Shown here in pieces: positions 21,668 to 31,600 of a stretch of DNA of 64,000 nt. A program made the translations under genes and the position numbers. The stretch's first letter is position 1; each line of letters opens with the position of its first letter. The notes beneath the pieces were generated by a model. It saw only the letters and a list, made by a program, of their open reading frames with translations. It had not been told where the DNA came from and made no database searches. Location of the stretch: assembly GCF_030269925.1 (NCBI RefSeq), contig NC_085114.1, forward strand, positions 16,076,001 to 16,140,000, given 5' to 3'. Source of the DNA: Bombyx mori (lineage: Eukaryota; Arthropoda; Insecta; Lepidoptera; Bombycidae).

Positions 21668-23355
21668 TTTTTTTTTTTTTGTCAAGATGAAATCGCCGGA
21701 CTTTCGCCCTTCACTGGGGATGGAGGGCGGGGCATGTCGGAGTCGAAGCTCAACAACCAGCATCCAAACCTCGCATGAGACAGAGCTCATGAAAAGGCAA
21801 AAGGGGGAAAGTGAAGCGTTTAGTGCACATCTCTCCCATCACCCTCCCCCTCGGGACGCCGGACTGGCGGTCGTCGGCGCCACGACCACCAGCTCTCTCG
21901 GTCGGCAGGCTGTCCGAAGCCCGCCTAGATGGCGCCGGTTAGAATGGTCTATCCTACGGAATACTCCGCTGGGTCAGAACCAGCGTGGGTTGAGGATAGC
22001 CGGCCTTCCATCACCCGGATGCTGATGCATAAAACGCGTGCAGAGCAGCTTGCACGTCGTCTTCTTGGGCCCCCTTCGCCGGTCCCCAGGCCGACATGTG
22101 AGGGAGACCCGAAACACTTAGAGGGCCAGGGCTTGGGCGAGATCCGCCTCCCTGGCCCCCGCTCGACGGCGGCGGGGCGCGTGAGAGACGCATAGGCCCG
22201 CCGCGAGATGGTGCTCCTTCCGCGAGATGGTGCACTCGCAGAAGTCGAGCATCGCCTTCCACGACTCGTCGTCACCGAGCATCGATACCACAACACTCGG
22301 CAACGACAAGTCGTTTCCTATTTTTGCGACGAGGACACGGCGCCACCCCTCCCGTGCGGGGCAGGCAACGAGCGTATGCTCTGCCGTGTCCAAGTCGCAA
22401 CCACAATGGTGGCACTCTGCCGTCGGCTCGGCTCCGATCCGGTGCAGGAACTCACCGAAGCAACCATGCCCAGTGAGTACCTGCGTGAGCCGGAAAGTGA
22501 GGCGTCCTCTGTCACGATTCACCCAATTCACAAGAACCGGGCGAATCGCCTCGTCGGTCCTACGACCAGCCGAAGGATCGGCCAGCCGCCTGGCCCATGC
22601 CTCCAGCACGGATCGCCGAGATTGGGCCCTCCGCGCTCTGACCACACTGGGGCTGGGACGCACCACGCCCCGGGCACGAAGGTTAGCCCGCCACTGATAG
22701 TCAGCGGCGAGCGCCTCCGCCTCCAGGACCCAAGGCGGCGTCCCAACCAGTACACACGCCGCCTCGAAAGAGATGGTGCGATAACCACGGATGACCCTGA
22801 CCGCGATGGTGCTGTTATAGCGGGATTCGCTACGTAGATTTAAAAAAATAAAATACGAAGTTATGGAGGTCCGACGACAGTCACGCGCACTGATTTAGGA
22901 GGATAGGAGAAGACTTGACCGTTCAGGTCGAGAGGTTGTAGAAGACTTGACCGCTCGGGTCGAAAGATTGTACAAGACTGTCCGTTTGCGGGGCGGACGG
23001 AACAGGAGAGCTCGGGGATGCTGATCGTGCAGCTTGGTTAGGGCTGTCAGCCAAATAGTATTCATACTAGGGTTATAACAGTGCGTTGCGGCCGTTGCAG
23101 CAACTTCGCTACCCCCATGGCCAGGGACTGGCCCCACACGGGCGCCCCGTATAAGGCCATTGACCGCACCACCTCCGTATAGAGACGGCGCGTCACCTGG
23201 TCAGGCCCCCCGATGTTGGGAAGAAGCCGGCTTAAAGCGCCGGCCACCCCCAACAAACGAGGGACCAGGTTCTGAAAGTGAACACGGAAGGTCCAACGAC
23301 TGTCCAGAATGAGGCCGAGGTACTTCAACTGCACCCCGACCCCGATAACATGAGA
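21668..23355 (-). mobile_element. R1-clade LINE 3' fragment
   Basis: Minus strand: end of the reverse transcriptase (QLKYLGLILDSRWTF, then LYGAPVWG, near 23340-23085), a 268-bp insertion (22813-23080), then the C-terminal domain resuming at TIAVRVIRGYRTISFEAACV (about 22815-22120). A zinc-finger-like CHHCGCDLDTAEHTLVACP block marks the R1-clade C-terminus. A 3' UTR and oligo-A tail (oligo-T at 21668-21682) follow. The 5' end is cut near 23355. It is dead, being truncated and interrupted. Confidence 0.85.
22813..23080. mobile_element. Small TIR element inserted in the R1 LINE
   Basis: A 268-bp insert interrupts the R1 frame. Its ends are TGTTATAGC and GTTATAACA (9-bp inverted repeats, one mismatch), flanked by GTGC at 22809-22812 and 23081-23084, a 4-bp duplication. 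Removing it restores the conserved R1 reading RPQRTIAV. Inside are three short GC-rich hairpins (GACCGTTCAGGTC, GACCGCTCGGGTC, and TCCG...CGGA). No coding frame. I cannot name the family. Confidence 0.7.
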
Positions 23356-23401
23356 GTTACACAGAAAAATTAAAATAATAGGTATAACAGTCACTGCTAC
23401 G

Positions 23402-23551
23402 ATTGATACACAAATAAAACCAAAAAAGCATGGCTGAAAAATGTATAGTGAGTAAGACAGGAGACCGGCTTCGTCCTCATCCCTACTACGTGATGTTTGC
23501 TGGATGAGTGGTGACACTTGGCGGGGATAACTGATCGATTAATAGTTGATC
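23402..23551. repeat. 150-bp interspersed repeat, copy 1
   Basis: Near-identical (one difference seen) to 48685-48834. It starts TTGATACACAAATAAAACC and ends with a small palindrome around CTGATCGATTAATAG. It has no inverted termini or A-tail, and its frames are short. The family is unknown to me. Confidence 0.75.
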
Positions 23552-23699
23552 AGTAGTCGACCGGCGCGGGCGGGAGATCAAATTGAATTTAAAAAAAAAT
23601 CATAATTAAAGGAACTTGAAATTATAAACTCTGAATAAGAATTTATCGTACTACAATTATAATATTGTGGTATATATATTGTAGGTAAACAATTATAAT

Positions 23700-23935
23700 G
23701 TAGTGGGCTGGCCATATATGCCTGACGATCACTGGAGCAGACGGGTTCTCGAGTGGAGGCCGCGCAGCGGAAGACGTAACGTGGGACGCCCCCTGGCTAG
23801 GTGGTGCGATGACCTTCGCACGGTGGCCGGCAAGAAGTGGTTGAGGAGAGCCGCAGACCGGGCTCAATGGTGTGGAATGTCCAGCAGTGGACGACTGTGG
23901 GCTGTTGATGATATGAATTATAATATTTGATTGTC
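23700..23935 (+). mobile_element. RTE-type LINE C-terminal fragment
   Basis: The plus-strand translation has the end of an RTE-type polymerase: HWSRRVLEWRPRSGRRNVGR, then WCDDLRTVAGKKWLRRAADR. Both ends are truncated and there is no A-tail. It is a relic from a different lineage than the RTE element at 28731-31802. Confidence 0.75.
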
Positions 23936-23997
23936 ATCTTGCAACCTTATTGCGGATCTCTGCATAGAATAAAAAAAATTAAAATAGGGATGGAAAC

Positions 23998-24530
23998 ATA
24001 GGGGTTGGTCGTATAAGAGTGAAAATTGAGAGTAATATGAGTTTTTTTAAATTATGAGTCAACACAAAATAAATAAAAATCTTGCCAAAAAAATTAAAGT
24101 TTATAATTAACAAATAAAAAATAGGGGTTGATCATAGAGGGATGAAAAATTTAGAGTAACATCAGATTTTTTATTTTAATTCATGACAAAATAAAAATAA
24201 AAATGAAAATTTTGCCAAACTAATTAAAGTTTTTAATTAACAAATAAAAAATAAGGGTTGATCGTAGAGAGGTGAAAATTTAGAGTTGTATGTATTTTTG
24301 TATGCTCTATCATAAAAAAATAAAAACATAAAATTTTGTCTAAAAAATAAAAAATTAAATTTAGGGGCGGACCACCCTTAATATTTAGGGGGATGAAAAA
24401 TAAATGTTGTTCGATTCTCCACCCTGGCCAATATGCACGCTAAGATTCACGAAAATCGGTCGAGCCGTTTCGGAGGAGTTTAATCACGCACACCGTGACA
24501 AGAGAAATTTATATATTAGATAATTCCAAA
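23998..24530 (+). repeat. AT-rich repeat with about four tandem units
   Basis: Units begin at about 23998, 24121, 24251 and 24363, each opening with a variant of ATAGGGGTTGATCGTAGAG and followed by AAAATTTTGCC and A-rich text; spacings are 123, 130 and 112 bp. The last unit continues into GATTCACGAAAATCGGTCGA and ends TATATTAGAT, the same 3' end as the copy at 48840-48965. Non-coding. Confidence 0.65.
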
Positions 24531-24559
24531 TTCAAAGTAGGAAAATGTGTGATCTTTAT

Positions 24560-24949
24560 GATGCACCGGTGTTCGAATCCCGCAGGCGGGCACCAATTTT
24601 TCTAATGAAATACATACTCAACAAATGTTCACGATTGACTTCCACGGTGAAGGAATAATATCGTGTAATAAAAATCAAACCGCAAAATTATAATTTGCGT
24701 AATTACTGGTGGTAGGACCTCTTGAGAGTCCGCGCGGGTGGGTACCATCACCCTGCCTATTTCTACCGTGAAGCTGTAATGCGTTTCGGTTTGAAGGGTG
24801 GGGCAGCCGTTGTAACTATACTGAGACCTTAGAACTTATATCTCAAGGTGGGTGGCGCATTTACATCGTGGATGTCTATGGGCTCCAGTAACTACTTAAC
24901 ACCAGGTGGGCTGTGAGGTCGTCCACCCATCTAAGCAATAAAAAAAAAA
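24560..24949 (+). repeat. Bm1-type SINE, nearly full length
   Basis: Starts inside the tRNA-like head (GATGCACCGGTGTTCGAATC, which includes the B-box), then the middle section, body and A-tail. It lacks only the first ~35 bp. Its A-tail abuts the decayed mariner that follows. Confidence 0.92.
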
Positions 24950-25705
24950 CCTCACGAACTCACTGAAAGAAACCTAATGAACCGTGTACTCATTTGTGAT
25001 TTATTATTACGTCGTAATGAAACCGAACCATTTTTGAAGAAGCTGATAACTAGTGATGAAAAGTGGATCACGTACGACAAGAACGTGTGAAAAAGGTCGT
25101 GGTCAAAGGCCGGTCAAGCTTCACAGATTGTGGCGAAACCCGGGTTAACTCGCAACAAAGTAATGCTGTGTGTGTGGTGGGATTGGAAGGGCATTATTCA
25201 TTATGAGCTGTTACAACCAGGCAGGACCATCGATTCTGAAATCTACTGCGAACAACTGATGAGATTAAAGTAAGAAGTTGAGAGAAAGCAGCCGGAATTA
25301 ATCAACAGAAGGGGTGTGATTTTTCATCATGTAACGCTAGATCTCACACATCTTTAGCCACTCAGCAAAAATTTAGAGAGCTTGGCTGGGAGGTGTTAAT
25401 GCATCCGCCATATAGTCCTGACCTTGCACCTTCAGATTTCCACCTGTTTCGGTCTGTTCAGAATTCTTTAGGCAGTGTCAGGTTAACATTACGAGAGGAC
25501 TGCCAAAACCAATAGTCGCGGTATTTTGATCAGAAGCCCCAAAATTTCTATAGCAATGGGATCATGTCCCTACCTATAAGATGGCAAAAAGTTATCGAAC
25601 AAAATGGTACCTACATACTTTAGTTAAATGTAAATAAACAACATTAAAAAATGTTGTGAATTTTCTTAAAAAATGCGAAGAAACTTTTTCCCCAACCTTT
25701 ATTTA
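24950..25705 (+). pseudogene. Decayed mariner transposase
   Basis: The plus-strand translation contains mariner phrases: HELTERNLMNRVLICD, TSDEKWITYDKNV, WWDWKGIIHYELL, MHPPYSPDLAPSDFHLF. The first catalytic Asp (TSDE) and the PPYSPDLAPSD block with the third Asp are readable. The middle Asp normally lies in an HDNARPH motif; here a base is missing (CATGTAACGC), which removes that residue and shifts the frame. There are also in-frame stops. The 5' end is cut off by the SINE, and the right terminus may be the TTTTCCCCAACCTTTA text near 25690-25705. Confidence 0.85.
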
Positions 25706-26052
25706 TCATTTGAGTAAGTCCATATTTTTTTGAATAGTGATCACATAATATCATGTGGAACGTACACATATTTGCATAAAATGGTAAGTAAACAATTTAG
25801 ATTACGTAGTTTTAAATACGCACACACGCACACACACTATTTTGGCTATTATCGTTTCAGTAAAGGAGTGACTTCGGAGGACGCCGGCCGAGGCTCAGAG
25901 CACCTTTAACAACTAACCGCTGGTGATATTCTCTGGCATCCTTCTTCGTAACATGACCGTGAGCGGGCAGCAGTACTGTGTACGGAGAATAATTTGAATG
26001 AAGAATGAACTGGGGACGGTAAGTTTCGTTTACTTTGTTTTTTATTTATTTA

Positions 26053-26289
26053 TTTTTTATTACTTAGATGGGTGTAAAGCTCACAGCCTACCTGGTGTTA
26101 AGTGGTTACTGGAGCCCATAGACATCTAGAACGCAAATGCGCCACCTACCTTGAGATATAAGTTCTAAGGTCTAAAGTTACAACGGCTGCCCCATCCTTC
26201 AAACCGAAACGCATTACTGCTTCACGGCAGAAATAGGCAGGGTGGTGGTACCCACCCGCGCGGACTCACAAGAGGTCCTACCACCAGTA
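26053..26289 (-). repeat. Bm1-type SINE, 5'-truncated
   Basis: Minus-strand copy with the standard body and the common truncation point (CCTACCACCAGT at its 5' end), and an oligo-A tail. It lies directly next to another minus-strand copy. Confidence 0.9.
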
Positions 26290-26314
26290 CAAAGTATTTA
26301 TTTAGCGTTGTTTG

Positions 26315-26757
26315 TTTTTTATTGTTTAGATGGGCGGACGAGCTTACCTGGTGTTAAGTGGTTACCGCAGATGGGCTGCGATAACTTACACATCTACAAC
26401 ATAAATTCCGCCAACCACTTTGAGACAAGAGTTGCAAAATCTCAGTTTTACAAAACCTCGGTTGCCCCACCCTTCGAACCGAAGCGCATTACTGCTTAAC
26501 GACAGAAATAAGCGGGGTGGTGGTACCTACCAGTGCGGACTCACAAGAGGTCCTACCACCAGTAATTACGCAAATTATAATTTTGCCGGTTTGGTTTTTA
26601 TTACTCGACGTTTTTCCCTCACCGCCGAAGTCAATCGTGAACATTTATTAAGTGTGCATTTCATTAAAAAAATGTACTTATCTGCGGGATTCGAACCCTG
26701 CTGCATCGTTATATACGAAAGCACCGGACGTCTTATCCTTTAGACCACGACGACTTT
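26315..26757 (-). repeat. Bm1-type SINE, full length, divergent
   Basis: Complete on the minus strand, from the tRNA-like head (near 26757-26685) to the oligo-A tail. The 3' half differs clearly from the other copies (GATGGGCTGCGATAACTTAC instead of the usual GGGCTCC text), as if from a distinct subfamily or a recombined copy. Confidence 0.88.
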
Positions 26758-27860
26758 AATGTCCTTTCGATTCTTGCACCCGATAAGCGCGAGCCCAGAC
26801 CGCCGCTCTGTACTGCTCGTCCATAAATCGTTCTGTTTTGAAGACTATCGCAACGTAGTCAGCATCTTTAGCTGTATACTTTAAGATGCAACGAGTTTGT
26901 CAGCTGTTCCCTGCGCCCAATATTGCGTTATTACATTTGTTTCATAGCTAGCCTAGCTTCCGGCTACGTTGAGACAGTATATTCTTATAGAACAGTTACA
27001 ATTTCAAACACCTGAGGTGACTTTTGTGTGCACTTGCTAAGGGAAAAAAACGCGGTCTACACAAAGATCTTTAAGCTAAGTTTGAAAAGAGTATTTCCAG
27101 CAGGCAACAGTTCGCTGTGATTATGTCTATGAGCGACGATAGTCACTTAGCATCAGTGGACTTGTCCGCTTCACAGAGACAGTGGTTCGGCTTGAGTCTG
27201 GACTCGCAATTTGGTTTGATGCAAACATTGCAAACGCTGCTTTTCAAGCCGGATTGTATGACTGCCTAGTTAGGTAGGTAGGTAAAGGCCGCAGTGCAGA
27301 ATACACACCGAAGGCCTTGCCATTTTTTTAAATTTACAATTAACATAATGATGTATACAAAATCCAATTATAATTAATTCCTATTATAATTAACACAAAA
27401 AAGAATAATAAAGAGAAACAAATACAAAAATTAAAACGTTCACAGGAACATTTTTCAAATTAAAATTGAAATAAATTAAAATACAAACGTTAATACTATC
27501 ATTAAACTAGTTATTTTATCTTGACATGCTCTAACTTCAAAATAGTAATGAATAATTAGGTGACGTCTTAGATGTAACAATGTGGACACAGTTGCCTCTG
27601 TAACTAGTTGTCATTGGTTTCTTCGCTAATTAATTAATTCTTAAAGTAAAACAGGTACGATAAATTTTTTTTTGGCCTCAAATTTACTTGTTCTAATTGC
27701 TATACTTTAATTCGCGTAAACGCTTAATAAACTTAATGATTTCAAACTCCGTTAATTTTCACTTTCTACACAATTATTGTGTATGCTTTACCTTCAACTA
27801 GTATATTTGTTTTCTAATATTGCTTTAACTGATATAATTCTGCAACGTTGATGTAACATT
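26758..27860. other. Gene-free stretch
   Basis: No gene recognised. GC-richer DNA at 26770-27270 has no conserved frame, and a short TAGG run (TAGGTAGGTAGGTAA) lies near 27272. From 27330 on it is AT-rich. Confidence 0.45.
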
Positions 27861-27865
27861 TTCCT

Positions 27866-28050
27866 TAAGGTCAGTTCGCGGACTGATATTCGATATTAAA
27901 GCTGGGTGGTCTCGGCCTAGAGTATCATCACCCCATTTGATCCCGTGCTTGTAGTCTAAGGTTGTAGTCCAAGGAAGGAAGGCCACTATAGGGTTCACCG
28001 AAGAAGACACATCGGCGTTCTCGGAGTATTACGCCAACGTAATTAGAGCA
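27866..28050 (-). repeat. Interspersed repeat with a conserved reading frame, copy 1
   Basis: The minus-strand translation reads LDYKHGIKWGDDTLGRDHPA, then LISNISPRTDL. The copy at 53066-53225 on the plus strand reads SYKHGIGQGGGAVAGRRHTV, then LVSNISQRPDL. CTCCGAGAACGCCGATGT is also shared upstream. I cannot name it; it may be a tail of a retroelement or a dispersed exon-like repeat. Confidence 0.5.
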
Positions 28051-28582
28051 TGCTTTAGTGTACACCAATATAAAATGAGTACAAATGCAAAATATTAAAT
28101 ACAAAAGTACAATGGGTGGTCTTATCATTGAGAGCGATCTCTTTCAGACAACCATCAGATGAATACATATCATCTGAGGATAGAAACTAACTACGGCGTA
28201 CATAGTGCTTGAAAACAGAATATACCTATAAAATATCAATTTATAATTATAGTATTTATTACTACTTTATATATCAAAAATGAATAAATTATTAATGAAA
28301 TGTACGTTTAAAAGTGATGTAAAATGAATGAGACGTACTGCCATCGCTGCCATCGTTGCCATCGCTGCCCGGCAGATGGGCTTCGGCCTGGACCATTACC
28401 GACCACTCAGACCATATGCCGAGAGCGCCCCTTGAGGTTTGATCCCCGGTCCGAAATTATAAAGGTGCTAGCCCTACCTATTGTAAGCCCATAGGGGTTC
28501 ACCGGTCTGACTGCATCACAAAAAGAAACAAAATTCTCTTGTCTACAAACTTTGTTTAAATATTTTAATTATGTATCTTCAG

Positions 28583-28695
28583 GTTCATGTTTCGACTGCT
28601 ATTGGCATGCAGTGCTGGCGCAGTGGAGGCCTTTTTCTTTGAGAATTTCTTGCAAGACCTTCCCTATACGTACCCTACTGGAATTCAGCTAGAAG
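28583..28695 (+). CDS. GMC gene 2, first mapped exon
   Basis: Lies between TATCTTCAG and the donor G|GTGAAT. It encodes a hydrophobic leader and a linker ending YPTGIQLE plus one base of a split Asp codon that is completed in the next exon (DGAAYDYVVVG). The acceptor phase equals that of gene 1, which hints at a shared exon further 5'. Confidence 0.8.
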
Positions 28696-31600
28696 GTGAA
28701 TATTAGATCCTAACGTTTCACTCAACACACTTCCTTCCTATTCGTACACTCTTGACAGAGTGGTCGTGGTCATGCATCAGTCGGATCCTGCGATACTGAT
28801 GCTCTCGCGATGCGACGCCATGTGGCACGATATTTCGCAGAGTGAGAGCAAACATTTATGTTGGAGTGAGTCACAGATTTTATGAGGTCGGTCCATCGTG
28901 TTGGAGATCGTCCGCGAGATCTTTTGCCCTCGACTTTCCCTTGCACCACCAACCGCTCAATAGAGTCCTCATTACGAGTGATGTGCCCGAAGAACTTGAG
29001 GATTTGTAAGTGGACTGTTGACGATAGTCTCTCCTTGATGTTGAGCTCTTTCAGGATCGAAATGTTGGTACGGTGCGCGGTACACGGAATTCTGAGGAGA
29101 CGTCTCCAATACCACATTTTCAGTGCGTCAATCTTACGACGGTCTTGCATCCTCAGCGTCCACGTCTCAGCCCCATACAGAAATGTTGGAAAGACCAGGC
29201 ATCTCATTAACCGAACTTTTGTGTTTTTGGTTATTCTGCGGTCTCTCCAAATCTTTGTTAGCCTCTCAACTAAGGATCTTGTCACGGCGCAACGTCTTCG
29301 GATCTCATCTTCGCAGCCTCCAGCGTTGGTGATAGTGGAGCCTAGATATACATAGCTATTAACTACCTCGCATCCCGCTATATGTTGGACTTCCGGTTGG
29401 TTGATGTTAGCACGATCTACGATCATCATTTTGGTCTTATCACGATTGATCGCAAGTCCAAAATCCAACGCTGTAGTCTCCAGCCGGCGAAGAAGCACCT
29501 CGATTTCGTCTCTGGTTTACGCCAAGAGGGTAGTATCATCGGCGTATCTCAAGTTTGATATTTTCCGACCACCAACGGATTTTCCTTTATCCCAATCTTT
29601 AAGAACTATTCGCATTATATACTCTGTGTATATATTAAATAAAAGAGGAGATAGTATGCCGCCCTGCCTAACGCCTGCCTGTGTGCTGAAGCGTTCGGAG
29701 TCAATACTGTCAATACGAACAGCGGCCGTGCCATCTTCGTACAGACGTCTGAGGGTGTGTACAAGATGTTGCGGTACTCCCATTTCCGTCAGTACCAACC
29801 ACAGCTTCCACCACTTGACGGTATCAAAAGCCTTTCGGAAATTAACGAAGCACACATATAGGCTAATATTAAATTCTCTGGCCTTTTCTACAATTTGCCG
29901 CATTACGAGTAGTTGCTCTCTTGTGGCTCGACCTTTTACAAAACCTGCTTGCTCGAGGGCGATCTCTCGGGACAAGTAATCTTGGAGCCTCATGTTAATT
30001 ATGTGCAGCATGACTTTACTGGCGTGGGATACGAGAGAAATTAGTCTGTAGTTATTGCACTTCTTCGTTGATCCCTTTTTGTGAAGTGGAATGAATATCG
30101 AATGTGACCAATCGCTCGGCCAAACTCCAGTGACCCAAATTCGACAACAGATGATGTGCAGTATATCCACTCCGATTTCCCCCATGGCTTTTATTGTCTC
30201 GATGGGGATTTCATCAAAACCTACAGCCTTATTCCGTTTAAGGTGGTTGATAGCTGCTCGCACCTCGTCTTTTAGAGGCATCGGCTCCAGTTCCGAGGGT
30301 TCACTGTAGGTCATTGAGATCTTTGTTGTGGTGTCAGTAAACAGAGACTTGCAATAGTCTTTCCAAGCGCTAACAATCTTTTTGATCTCAGTGACAGTAT
30401 CTCCAGACGCATTCTCAATAGCCCAAGTCTTTGGCTTAAATTGACGAGTTATAAGTCGGATTTTCATGTGTAAATCTTTGGTTTCAAAATTTTGAGAATG
30501 CCTTTGAACCTCTTCACATATTGATTATAGCGCTGTGTTTCGGTCATGACGGCAAGCAGCCTGTATGGCGGAACTCAGGACGTTCAACTCCTGCATTCTG
30601 GCACCGCCAGCCTTAAGCTCTCTAGGCTTCTCAATTAAGTCCCAGGTCTTCCATCCAATGCTGCCTTTTCTTGGATTTCTTTTTGGGCTGTGATTCGTGC
30701 ACGACGTCTTTTATAAATTGCACGGTAGATTGCCAGAGGTGATCAACGCTCACTTCCTTGCTGCAGTTTTCGTACCAGCACTGTTCCATATCCTGAAGAG
30801 ACTGGACAAACGAGTTTCTATCAATGACTTCTAGGCGTTTGACAGTTTTTCTAATTATAGGTCTACGCAGTCTGATCCTCATATTGCATATTAGTAGCTG
30901 GTGATCCGACGTGACATCAGCTCCCGGTAGTGTATGAGCGTTGGTTATTGAGCTTCTCCATCTTGTCTTGATCAGTATATAGTCTATTTGGTTGCGGTGC
31001 TCTCCGTTTGGGGAGGTCCAAGTATACAGTCTTCTGGGGTGGTGTTTGAAGGCTGTATTCATTATTGTTAAGTTATTATCTGCCGCAAACTGAATCAACC
31101 GTTCTCCTCTACTGTTCCTGCAATCAAGACCGTAGTGACCCAAGATATTTCGTAACCCTACATCCAAAACAGTGGTTCCAACCTTTGCGTGTAAGTCGCC
31201 GATAATCATCAGTATCTCTCTTTTTGGGATGTTGTTTATACAAGCCTCGAGTTGATTATAGAAGTTCTCAATTTTTTCCTCAGTAGCGGCGCTAGTAGGG
31301 GCGTCGACCTGAATGATATTCAGTGCACATGGTGAAGCACTGAGTTTCATGGTGATGATCCTGTCGCTGAGTTTTGTTGTTCTTTTTCCAGTGGCATAAT
31401 TTCCATGAGGTGCCTGGTCGCCTGCTCCCCCATGGCCGGTAACCAATTTCACACCCCGGTTCCCGGACAACTTAGGGCGCCGGTCGCTACTCGGATCGCA
31501 ACGCACACTTTTACTCTTATAAGACCTGCTCATGACTCTCGTGGGAAATTAGTGCAGTGGTTTCCCGTTGCCTTCTGCACCAGCACTTTAGGGGGTATTT

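Noticed and set aside
23998..24362. CRISPR-like array
   Set aside because: Units are 112-130 bp, diverged throughout, with no constant repeat and variable spacer, and the genome is eukaryotic.
28720..28760. 5' splice region of GMC gene 2 continuing into the LINE as alternative exon
   Set aside because: The donor G|GTGAAT at 28695-28700 fits the phase of the next exon exactly, and the LINE border follows 30 bp later.
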